The notes beneath the pieces are model-generated. The model did not search any database and was not told the DNA's origin. It saw nothing but the letters and a program-made list of their open reading frames with translations. Positions 53,229 to 60,904 of a stretch of DNA of 64,000 nucleotides are shown in pieces. Origin of the DNA: Alphaproteobacteria bacterium UBA7314 (GTDB lineage Bacteria; Pseudomonadota; Alphaproteobacteria; MPNO01; UBA830); the NCBI GenBank assembly GCA_002471575.1, contig DKQG01000034.1, forward strand, positions 164,571 through 228,570, given 5' to 3'. Made by a program: the position numbers and the translations under genes. The stretch's first letter is position 1. Each line of letters begins with the position of its first letter.

Positions 53229-54176
53229 TCAGCCGTTCGAGGCGCGGAATTCGTCGGCGTATGCGGCAAGTGCTTCCTCCAGCGAATAGCCCGGTTCCCA
53301 GCCGAGTTCGACCCGGGCGCGGGTAATATCCAGCGGTGTCATGCGATTTTTGGGCGGGGTCCCCGGTGTGATCTCGATTTCGAGGGTGGGCAATGTGGCT
53401 TTGATGGCGTCAACCAAATCGTCGAACGTGATCGCGCGCCCCCATGAAATATTGTAGGTAGCACCATCTGGTAAATTCTGCGCTGTTGTGGCGAGATCTA
53501 GCGCCCGGCCCATGTCATTAGCGTATACATATTCGAAAGCCATAGTCTGTTCCTCGGCGATTACCGCTTTCCTTCCGCTGACACCAGCTTCGATCAGTGA
53601 GTGAATTTTTTCGCCGCCTCCAGACCCGCCCCAGAAATGTCCCATACCGAAAACGTTACCGGGCCGCAGGACCACCGCCTCGAACCCGCATTGAATGCGG
53701 TATGCTTCTAGGATCATTTCCTGTGCCGCCTTAGAATTAGAATAAGCGGCACCGCTTCCTCGGGCGAATGTCTCGTCCATTTTTTCGACCTCGCTGGTCC
53801 GGCGCCAGTCATAGACCCCGAATGTCGAAAGGTGGACAACGCGCCTGACATCGGTCAGTCGGACAGCCTCGACCACAGACATCATGCCACCGATATTCAG
53901 ATCGTAACCGAAATGAATTGGGTTTCCGGCTCGTTTGCCGATCAGTCCCGTCGTGTGAAGAAGGGTCTCCGGCTTGTGCTTGTTAATCGCTTCGATCATG
54001 GCAGGCAGGCTGCGGACATCGTCCGTGATCTGCTCCCAATCTGACCCGCCAAGCCGCATCGCGAGATAGTCTTCGCGAGGGATCGGGTCCAAAAAAACTA
54101 CTTTTTCGCCGCGCTTGGCCGCCTCTTTCGCATAAGCGGTTCCGACCAGCCCGGCACCTGTCACTAATGTCGTCAT
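53229..54176 (-). CDS. NAD-dependent epimerase/dehydratase family protein (extended SDR)
   Basis: The 315-residue protein has the Gly-rich NAD motif VTGAGLVGTAYA (about 5-16) and the catalytic YSNSK (about 145-149, YxxxK), the extended SDR pattern. VLRPGNVFGMGHFWGG (about 171) is the typical segment after the active site. It may reduce, epimerise or dehydrate a sugar or a hydroxy-acid; in catabolic loci such enzymes often act as non-sugar dehydrogenases. It is transcribed against the enoyl-CoA hydratase gene, and its upstream side faces the TPP-enzyme remnant. Confidence 0.85.
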   Translation of the reverse strand: MTTLVTGAGLVGTAYAKEAAKRGEKVVFLDPIPREDYLAMRLGGSDWEQITDDVRSLPAMIEAINKHKPETLLHTTGLIGKRAGNPIHFGYDLNIGGMMSVVEAVRLTDVRRVVHLSTFGVYDWRRTSEVEKMDETFARGSGAAYSNSKAAQEMILEAYRIQCGFEAVVLRPGNVFGMGHFWGGSGGGEKIHSLIEAGVSGRKAVIAEEQTMAFEYVYANDMGRALDLATTAQNLPDGATYNISWGRAITFDDLVDAIKATLPTLEIEITPGTPPKNRMTPLDITRARVELGWEPGYSLEEALAAYADEFRASNG

Positions 54177-54267
54177 CGTTCGTGCGCTCCCATATTATTT
54201 TTTGCCAGTTTTGCTGTTTAGCTTAGGCCAATAACAGGTCGCGGAACAATTCCTGAGGGCGGGAGAG

Positions 54268-54593
54268 ATGTCGGAAGAAGGTGACATCAAAAAATCGGAT
54301 CAGAGATGGCAGGCTGACATAATCGTCGATCTGATTGGGCAATTCGGTTTCAAACATATCGCACGGAACCCGGGCGCTAGCTTTTGGGGCTTGCACCCTT
54401 CCCCGGCGGACTAAGGCGAGAACGATCCGTCGCCGCTAAATCGACGGGTTGGTGGGCGGAGGGATCGGTCGAGGACCCGGCAGATATCAATGGCGGGTTG
54501 CTGCGAGCGATCGAACCGGTCAAAGCGGGCAAGCCCGCGCTGATTGACACGACCCGCAACACAGCTGAAATTTATGAATGGCTAAATTATTAA
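54268..54593 (+). pseudogene. Thiamine-diphosphate enzyme (acetolactate-synthase-like) reduced to its two ends
   Basis: The frame from ATG 54268 gives DIIVDLIGQFGFKHIARNPGASFWGLH, here cited in part (DLIGQFGFKHIARNPGASF), the typical opening of TPP-dependent acetolactate-synthase-like enzymes, and stops at TAA 54412-54414. In another frame the segment 54440-54593 encodes WWAEGSVEDPADINGGLLRA and AGKPALIDT, the typical C-terminal end of the same family. About 430-450 residues between them are missing. So a full gene once stood here and lost its middle by deletion. The remnant ends inside the phyH start (54578). Non-functional. Confidence 0.75.
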
Positions 54594-55417
54594 CGAACGA
54601 ACAGGTTGAGAAATACTACCGAGACGGATATGTGCATCCGTTCCGCGCTCTCAGCGACGCTGATGCGCAGTCATTGCGCAACCGCATCGAAGCGTTCGAG
54701 GCCGAACAGGCATGCGAAGCCCAACAGGCATTAGTCTTTAAGGCGCACCTGCCGTTTCGCTGGCTGTCGGATATCATTACTCACCCGCGGATACTCGATG
54801 CGGTCGAGGATGTGATTGGCCCGAACCTACTGTGCTGGGGTTCCAGCTTCTTTCAGAAGAACGCTCATGACCCGCGCTTCGTTTCGTGGCACCAGGACAC
54901 CTATTATTATGGGTTGGAGCCGCCGGAGACGCTGACGGTGTGGTTGTCGATCACCCACAGCAACCTTGAATCAGGTTGTGTCCGGGGCATCCCGGGCAGT
55001 CATGAAAGCCGAGAGATCGTGCCGTTCGACAATGTCACCAGTGAAAACAACCTACTTGCACGTGGCCAGACCATCGTCGGCGTCGACGAAGATGCCGCGG
55101 TGCCGATGATGTTGAAACCCGGCGAATTTTCGATCCATCACGAAGCCGTCGTGCATGGTTCGGGCCCGAACCGATCGGACGATCGGCGTATAGGTTTGTC
55201 GATCCACTATATTCCCACTCATGTCCAGCGGGTGAAGTACAACCGGCCGGGCGTAAAACCGCGTGCAGCGTTGGTGCGCGGCGTGGATGATTACGGCAAC
55301 TGGGAACACGAGACACCGCCCGATGCCGATTTCCATCCCGAAAGATTGGCGGAGCTTGAAGAGATGCGCCGAGAGTTTGTCGGGCGCAATCGTGAAGGGC
55401 TCGCCGAGCCTGATTGA
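54578..55417 (+). CDS. Phytanoyl-CoA dioxygenase (PhyH) family oxygenase
   Basis: The 279-residue Fe(II)/2-oxoglutarate dioxygenase has the metal motif SWHQDTYYYGL (HxD at about 107-109) and the distal His in HHEAVVHGSGPNRSDDRRIG (about 190-209), where the Arg also binds 2-oxoglutarate. It hydroxylates an unactivated carbon. The ATG overlaps the end of the TPP-enzyme remnant. No strong ribosome site is seen (AATTT before it), so expression may depend on the old coupling. A cupin gene follows after 27 bases. Confidence 0.87.
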   Translation: MAKLLTNEQVEKYYRDGYVHPFRALSDADAQSLRNRIEAFEAEQACEAQQALVFKAHLPFRWLSDIITHPRILDAVEDVIGPNLLCWGSSFFQKNAHDPRFVSWHQDTYYYGLEPPETLTVWLSITHSNLESGCVRGIPGSHESREIVPFDNVTSENNLLARGQTIVGVDEDAAVPMMLKPGEFSIHHEAVVHGSGPNRSDDRRIGLSIHYIPTHVQRVKYNRPGVKPRAALVRGVDDYGNWEHETPPDADFHPERLAELEEMRREFVGRNREGLAEPD

Positions 55418-55444
55418 TGGTGGCCCGTGGATAAGGAGAGGAAG

Positions 55445-56035
55445 ATGAGACGAGAGAAAATGCTGCCTGCTGTCGAGACGTTTGTCGAGAAGATGCGTAG
55501 CGTATGCGCCGAGACTGGTCGGGACGACACCGCTCGCTGGGATAAATGTCGCAAACTACTGCAGCATCTGCTGAAAGACCCTGCTCTGCAAGAACACGCC
55601 GAAGACTGGCCTGTAGGCGGCTTTGACGGAAAAAAGGTCGACAATCTGTTGTTCTATGAAGACCCGGACCATGGGTTCGTTATTAACGGGTTGATCAAAA
55701 ACCCCGGCGGTCGTGCAATGATTCACGATCATGGTCAGGCATGGACCGTCTATGGTCTATTGCAGGGCGACGAGCGTATCGTTCGTTACAACGAAACCAG
55801 GAACGACGATGGCGAAGCGTTTTATGAAGAGGATTTCGCTGAGCAATGCGGGCCGGGAGATGTCGATATCGTGCCGCCATGGGAAATCCATTCCGAATAT
55901 GCCGGCAAGGAAAAGACAGTGGCGGTTATCGTTCGTAGCCAGCGGTCGGGCACATTCGAGCAGTATCGCTATTACGACGATGGCGGAAAGATAAAGTTTC
56001 CGGGTCCGAACCAGGTACCCTACGATCTGGGCTAG
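55445..56035 (+). CDS. Cupin protein of the cysteine-dioxygenase-like fold
   Basis: The 196-residue protein has the cupin metal motif HDHGQAWTVYGLLQGDE (about 97-113), with HxH and a downstream Glu, and a second motif region PGDVDIVPPWEIHSEY (about 140-155, third His). These match thiol-dioxygenase-like or AraC-type cupins. It may be an iron dioxygenase or a substrate-binding cupin; the helical N-terminus (about 1-60) is typical of CDO-like members. ATG 55445 follows AAGGAGAGG, a strong site, and is chosen over GTG 55427. It sits in a same-strand run with phyH, FAH and CocE genes. Confidence 0.75.
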   Translation: MRREKMLPAVETFVEKMRSVCAETGRDDTARWDKCRKLLQHLLKDPALQEHAEDWPVGGFDGKKVDNLLFYEDPDHGFVINGLIKNPGGRAMIHDHGQAWTVYGLLQGDERIVRYNETRNDDGEAFYEEDFAEQCGPGDVDIVPPWEIHSEYAGKEKTVAVIVRSQRSGTFEQYRYYDDGGKIKFPGPNQVPYDLG

Positions 56036-56182
56036 ATCGTCGGAGCGTACTGCGGCCCGGATAGTCTGGTCGACAAGCCTGGAAGATTGCCAACGCACCC
56101 AAGAACCCACGGAAGAAGAAATAGCGTTAAGCCCGGGACCGGCATTATCGTCCCGGGCGCGACGAACCGAGGAACAGCGAAT

Positions 56183-57118
56183 ATGAAGCTACTGACAATC
56201 GATCAGGGAGCTGGCAATCCCGGCGTCCTGCTGAAAGGGGGAGATGTCCTCAATCTTTCGCTCATGCCTGAAGGATTGCTGTCAGATGGATGGCGACCCA
56301 AATCCGTCCGAGAGATTCTTGAACGGGGGGAAGAAGGCCTTGAGTCTATCCGAAGGATGATTGGTGCCGTCGAAGGCGATATTGAGGCCTGTGCAGGGGC
56401 GATAACTGAATTCGAGGACACCGAGTTGCTTGCGCCGATACCCAACCCGTGGATGGTTTTCTCCGTCGGTATGAATTACGGACGCCATCTTGCCGAAATG
56501 AGCAACACGCCGCCGCCCGAACATCCTGCAGGTTTTATCAAAACCCGGGATTCCCTGCTGGGGTCGGGGAAAGCTATTAAGGTGCCGCCGCAATGCCCCG
56601 ACTGGATCGACTATGAAGGGGAGTTCTGCTTCGTGTTCGGGCGTGAATGTCATGCCGTTTCCGAAGCCGATGCCATGGAATACGTCGCAGGTTACACGAT
56701 CGCGAATGACGTCTCCGCCCGGGACTGGATACCCGATATCAAGAAGGGTGAGCCGCCTTTCGGTCCCATTCATGGCTGGGAGCGCAATATTCTTGGCAAG
56801 AACCTGCCGGGTTTCACACCCTGTGGTCCGGTGATTGTGACCAAGGATGAAATCGCCGATCCTTACGACCTGCATCTGCAGACGCGCCTCAATGGCGAAG
56901 TGATGCAGGATACCAAAACCGATGACCTGATCTTCAAGCTCCCTGAGATCATTTCCTACTACTCGCAATGGTACCGTTTTCATCCCGGCGACGTGGTCAC
57001 GACCGGTTCGCCCGCGGGTGTCGGGATTGGGCGAGATCCGCATGTGTTCATGAGCGCGGGAGACACGATCGAGATCGAACTCGAGGGTGTGGGCGTGCTT
57101 TCGAATACGCTTTCCTGA
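56183..57118 (+). CDS. Fumarylacetoacetate hydrolase (FAH) family protein
   Basis: The 311-residue protein has the FAH core: FSVGMNYGRHLAEM (about 93), the Mg ligands in DYEGEFCFVFG (ExE, about 147-157), and GYTIANDVSARDW (about 172-184). The tail has GDVVTTGSPAGVGIG and IEIELEGVGVL. Family members hydrolyse, isomerise or decarboxylate beta-diketone acids from ring cleavage. ATG 56183 follows GAGGAA at good spacing; upstream in-frame starts give an unlikely Pro/Arg-rich leader. The CocE/NonD hydrolase gene starts 21 bases downstream. Confidence 0.9.
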   Translation: MKLLTIDQGAGNPGVLLKGGDVLNLSLMPEGLLSDGWRPKSVREILERGEEGLESIRRMIGAVEGDIEACAGAITEFEDTELLAPIPNPWMVFSVGMNYGRHLAEMSNTPPPEHPAGFIKTRDSLLGSGKAIKVPPQCPDWIDYEGEFCFVFGRECHAVSEADAMEYVAGYTIANDVSARDWIPDIKKGEPPFGPIHGWERNILGKNLPGFTPCGPVIVTKDEIADPYDLHLQTRLNGEVMQDTKTDDLIFKLPEIISYYSQWYRFHPGDVVTTGSPAGVGIGRDPHVFMSAGDTIEIELEGVGVLSNTLS

Positions 57119-57139
57119 CTAAAGAAGGGTGGACTGACC

Positions 57140-58813
57140 ATGGCTAAAAAATCGAAGGCACAGAAGAAACGTTACGGCATGAAGGTCGAAGGACCAGTCT
57201 TCGTCACCATGCGCGACGGGACGCGCATTGCCTGCCGGATATACCGGCCCGATGCGCCGGGTAAATTTCCGGCCCTGTTTGCGGCGTCGCCTTATCAATA
57301 CGAAACCGATGACCTGCCGCATTCCACGTTGTTTCTGTGGCGCGAAGTGGGGCCGGTGGAATGGTATGTCCGCGATCAGGGTTACGTCTACGTCCACATG
57401 GACGTACGCGGATCGGGTCAGTCGGGCGGCACCTACAATATGCTCGACAAGGAAGAGCAGCAGGATTTTTACGAATGCATCGAATGGGTGGCGCGGCAGG
57501 ACTGGTGTTCGGGCAAGGTCGGCGGCCTTGGGCAATCATATTATGCTTGGTCGCAGTGGTTCATGGGTATCGTGAACCCGCCCAGCCTAAAATGCATCGC
57601 CCCATATGACGGTGCCGTCGATATGTATCGTGGCACTGCCTATCACGGCGGCATCTACTGCGATTTCATGGCGTGGTGGTACCAGATGGTACGTGTGAAT
57701 AACCTGCAGCGGGCAGCCAACGGCCCGGGCGGGCAGTACATGCCGCTCGACATCGCGGGCGAAATGGCGAAACACCAGACGTATGACGACTGGTGGAGAG
57801 AACGTTGTGCCTGGGAGCGATTGGAAGAGATCGAGGTGCCGGTACTGTCGATAGGCCACTGGGGAAAGATGGGGCTGCATCTTCGCGGCAACATTCTCGG
57901 CTACGAGAAAGTGAAGTCCGAAAAACACCTAGTAGTGACCGGTGCGAAGGATGTCTTTGAGGCGCACGATCAATTCGATCACATCTGGTATCACGAACAA
58001 GAGCTGTTGCCGTTCTATGATTATCATTTGAAGGGCAAGAAAAACGGTTGGAATAAGCGCCCGAAAGTGCGGCTGCATGTCGGCGGTTGCGACGAATGGC
58101 GGACAGATTCCGTCTGGCCGCCGAGAGAAGCGAAATACACACCCTTCTACCTGAACGGCAAAAAATCCGGCAGCGTGACGTCACTGAACGACGGCACCCT
58201 AAGCACCAAGAAGCCCTCGGCGAACGGCGGCTCTACCGACTGGGATTACCCGCATCCCGGGTGGAAACTAGGGACGGTCGGTTTCGGACCACAGGGGCCG
58301 GATCCAGTTTGCGGTGTGGTAACTTTCACCACCGAGCCATTAGAAAAGGATCTGGAAATTACCGGGCCGATCGTGCTCGAGTTGAGGGCATCCTCGACCA
58401 ACACCGATACCGATTTCGTCATCAAGCTGTCGGATCAGCAACCGCAATCGAAGGCGGATCGCGCAAACGGACTGCAGCCGGCATCGCAGGTGGTCTCAAA
58501 GGGCTGGATGCGTGCGTCGCATCGCGAAAAAGACAAAAAGAACAGTACAAAAATGCGGCCGTTCTACACCCACCGCAATCCGCAACCGATAAACCCGGGG
58601 GAGATCTACACCTATGAGATCGAAGTGATGCCCTGTGCGCACAGGTTCAAAAAAGGGCATCGTATACGGCTGGAAATCGTCAACGGTGATTCACCGCTGA
58701 CGGATTCCCTATTTACCCACCAATATCTCTATTACAAGGTCGGGACGGATACGTTCTGGCATAACGCGAAGAATGCATCGTGTCTCAAGCTGCCGATTGT
58801 GCCTGCGAGATAA
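57140..58813 (+). CDS. CocE/NonD family hydrolase
   Basis: The 557-residue protein has an alpha/beta-hydrolase domain (about 15-330) with a catalytic Ser in GLGQSYYAWSQ (about 132-142) and YVHMDVRGSGQSGG (about 92). The C-terminal X-Pro dipeptidyl-peptidase beta domain (about 345-550) has PIVLELRASSTNTDTDFV. Family members include cocaine esterase and acylaminoacyl esterases. It lacks a signal peptide, so it acts in the cytoplasm. It hydrolyses an ester or amide of unknown nature. It starts with a Lys-rich tail (MAKKSKAQKKR). The next gene is convergent, 2 bases away. Confidence 0.88.
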   Translation: MAKKSKAQKKRYGMKVEGPVFVTMRDGTRIACRIYRPDAPGKFPALFAASPYQYETDDLPHSTLFLWREVGPVEWYVRDQGYVYVHMDVRGSGQSGGTYNMLDKEEQQDFYECIEWVARQDWCSGKVGGLGQSYYAWSQWFMGIVNPPSLKCIAPYDGAVDMYRGTAYHGGIYCDFMAWWYQMVRVNNLQRAANGPGGQYMPLDIAGEMAKHQTYDDWWRERCAWERLEEIEVPVLSIGHWGKMGLHLRGNILGYEKVKSEKHLVVTGAKDVFEAHDQFDHIWYHEQELLPFYDYHLKGKKNGWNKRPKVRLHVGGCDEWRTDSVWPPREAKYTPFYLNGKKSGSVTSLNDGTLSTKKPSANGGSTDWDYPHPGWKLGTVGFGPQGPDPVCGVVTFTTEPLEKDLEITGPIVLELRASSTNTDTDFVIKLSDQQPQSKADRANGLQPASQVVSKGWMRASHREKDKKNSTKMRPFYTHRNPQPINPGEIYTYEIEVMPCAHRFKKGHRIRLEIVNGDSPLTDSLFTHQYLYYKVGTDTFWHNAKNASCLKLPIVPAR

Positions 58814-58815
58814 AC

Positions 58816-59178
58816 TCAAATTAGCAGCAATAATCCCGCAGCGATCGCGCCATTATTCGTGATCAGTAGGAAATGATAGTTTCGTATCATCGGATCCTTC
58901 ATTTCCCAGAACCGGTGATGCAGCGTGCTGGCAAGAATGACGAAGGCGATCAGCAAGGTTGCGCCATACTTGGTGTGCCAATCGAACAATACGAGGAATG
59001 CCCCCGTGAACTGAATCGAGAAGCCGATCAGGAGGCACGGTACGGCGGGTAAATTCTGTACTGCGATCCGTTGCACATTCATGTCCCACAGGCGGATGTT
59101 CTTGATTCCCATCCAGATGAAATAGAGTGCGATAACAATTTGCGCGATGGTGTAGACTGGCGTGTGTTCCGCGTACAT
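58816..59178 (-). CDS. DoxX-like small membrane protein (120 aa)
   Basis: The 120-residue protein has four hydrophobic helices (about 8-24, 43-65, 70-88, 103-120), with DWHTKYGATLLIAFVILAST and HHRFWEMKDP in the third region, the DoxX/DUF417-like arrangement. Function is not known; DoxX relatives are linked to redox partners in membranes. The start is close to the divergent luciferase-like fragment. It is read against the CocE gene, with the two stops only two bases apart. Confidence 0.6.
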   Translation of the reverse strand: MYAEHTPVYTIAQIVIALYFIWMGIKNIRLWDMNVQRIAVQNLPAVPCLLIGFSIQFTGAFLVLFDWHTKYGATLLIAFVILASTLHHRFWEMKDPMIRNYHFLLITNNGAIAAGLLLLI

Positions 59179-59241
59179 CTGTGGTACTCCTCCGCTTTCC
59201 GGTGTTCTATCGTGATAAATTGCACGCTGCTATAGTCGAGC

Positions 59242-59529
59242 ATGCGTCTTTATTACTTCACCCCGCCTGTTCATCCGCCTGCAAAAGATTACCGACAGGT
59301 TCTCCACGAGGACCGCGAGGTCATTCTGCTCGCCGACGAACTGGGCTATGTCGAAGCATTTCTTGGTGAGCACATCACCGACCGTAACGACAAGATGTTG
59401 CAGTCGATCGATATGATGCTGGCTATCCGGGCGTGCGAGCCGACCTGCAACCTGACAGACGATTACTGGACAATGTCCACTGAGCACCCGTTGAACGAGG
59501 CCTTGGTTGAAACCGCAGCCGCAGAGTAA
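59242..59529 (+). pseudogene. N-terminal fragment of a luciferase-like (LLM class) flavin monooxygenase
   Basis: The first 55 residues (MRLYYFTPPVHPPAKDYRQV, then LADELGYVEAFLGEHITD) match the N-terminus of LLM-class flavin-dependent monooxygenases, which are about 330-380 residues long. After that the similarity ends: the tail (NLTDDYWTMSTEHPLNEALV) looks like joined or shifted sequence and the frame stops at 95 residues. An internal deletion is likely. The start of the EamA gene lies inside its last bases. The short product cannot form the TIM barrel, so a functional enzyme is improbable. Confidence 0.65.
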
Positions 59530-60442
59530 CATTCTGATCCGCTACGCGCCGCCACCCGTGATTGCCGGGGCGCTGGCGATGCTGTGCTGGGCTATGAGTA
59601 TCGTCATCGTGCGCGATGTTGCGGGTACTGTACCCCCGGCGGCGATGTCATTTCTGCGATGCGTGCTGGCGCTCTGTCTGCTGTATCCGATTTGTCGACG
59701 GGCATTGCACGCCGAGATGCCGCTGATGCTGAAACACTGGAAGATTATTGGCTTTCAGGGCGTACTTTTATTCATCGGCGGTAACGGAATGCTGTTCGTC
59801 GGTCTACAATTTACCACCGCCATTAACGGCGCGCTGATCAATTCGGCGGAACCGGTGACGATCGTGGCCGTTGCCTGGGTGATGTTCCGTGACCGGTTGA
59901 CCCTAATTCAATGGGCCGGGGTCTTTATATCCATGGTGGGCGTGATCTACTTGGTCGGCAGAGGCAATCTTTCGGTTCTGTTAAGCCTCGATCTGAACAT
60001 TGGTGACGTGTTCATTTTCATTTCTATTGTTTCTTGGGCTTTTTACGCGGTTCTGATGCGAAAGGTGCCGCCGGAACTGGACAGGCTGAATGTCGTATTC
60101 GGCATTCTGGTCGCCGGCGCGATCGTCGTTTTTCCGTTCTGGATTGCGGAAAACATTTTCTACAAAGCAACGCCGCTTATCTGGGAAACCCTGTGGACGA
60201 CCTGCTTCAATGCGGTGTTCGCATCGATCCTTGCGCTGTTCTGGTGGAATCATACGGTGGAGGGGCTTGGGCCGGGACGTGCCAGTTTGTTTATCCACCT
60301 TATACCCGTCTATACGGTGATCTTGGCCGTCTGGCTGTTGGGTGAACGGTTATTCATGTTCCATGCGATTGGCATCGGTTTGATTGCGATCGGTATATTT
60401 CTGACAACAGTGCTAAGAACAAAACGGGAGAACGCGGCATGA
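59507..60442 (+). CDS. EamA-family transporter (drug/metabolite exporter)
   Basis: The 311-residue membrane protein has ten hydrophobic segments in two repeats, each with an EamA signature (first: ALAMLCWAMSIVIVRDVAG; later: DVFIFISIVSWAFYAVLMRK). It is a DMT-superfamily exporter of amino acids, sugars or other metabolites. It starts at TTG 59507 inside the end of the luciferase-like fragment, with GCAGCCGCAGAG upstream, so the start is uncertain; translation may depend on what remains of the fragment. The stop overlaps the RidA start (ATGA). Confidence 0.85.
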   Translation: MKPQPQSNILIRYAPPPVIAGALAMLCWAMSIVIVRDVAGTVPPAAMSFLRCVLALCLLYPICRRALHAEMPLMLKHWKIIGFQGVLLFIGGNGMLFVGLQFTTAINGALINSAEPVTIVAVAWVMFRDRLTLIQWAGVFISMVGVIYLVGRGNLSVLLSLDLNIGDVFIFISIVSWAFYAVLMRKVPPELDRLNVVFGILVAGAIVVFPFWIAENIFYKATPLIWETLWTTCFNAVFASILALFWWNHTVEGLGPGRASLFIHLIPVYTVILAVWLLGERLFMFHAIGIGLIAIGIFLTTVLRTKRENAA

Positions 60443-60840
60443 GCAAAATGCGGGTATACGATGATGCGGCTGGCGAACCGCCGGAACGTACATGGTCAAA
60501 CTGTCTGGTTGTCGGAAAGCATGTTTATATCGCCGGGATGACGGCGCGAAGCTCCGAATTCAATACTATTGTCGGTGAGAACGCCTATGAGCAATCGAAA
60601 GTGATTTTCGGCAAGATCAGGGCATTAATTGAGGCCGCCGGGGGCACGATGGCGGATATCGTGAAGGTCAATATTTTTCTCACCGAGATCAATGACCGGC
60701 AACAGGTCTGGGAAGCGCGGCGTGAATACTTTGAAGGCGATTTTCCTGTCTCGACCCTGCTTGAAGTGTCGAAACTGGTCCATCCGGATATGTCGGTGGA
60801 GATCGAGGCTGTCGGTTATCTTGGCGCGGGGGAAGATTGA
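60439..60840 (+). CDS. RidA (YjgF/YER057c/UK114) family protein
   Basis: The 133-residue protein has the core RidA pattern: LVVGKHVYIAGMTAR (about 23-37), YEQSKVIFGKIRALIEAAGG, DIVKVNIFLTEIND (about 74), and VSKLVHPDMSVEIEAVGYL. The usual Arg (in RxA/RT near 105) is replaced by Lys-Leu in this stretch, so it may not be an active enamine deaminase. It overlaps the EamA gene by 4 bases. RidA members in catabolic loci often act on unstable intermediates. Confidence 0.85.
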   Translation: MSKMRVYDDAAGEPPERTWSNCLVVGKHVYIAGMTARSSEFNTIVGENAYEQSKVIFGKIRALIEAAGGTMADIVKVNIFLTEINDRQQVWEARREYFEGDFPVSTLLEVSKLVHPDMSVEIEAVGYLGAGED

Positions 60841-60904
60841 GGCTGTCTGGACGAATATTGCCACGTTAGACTGTGAAAAACACCAAAAGACCGGAGCCTA
60901 AGCG

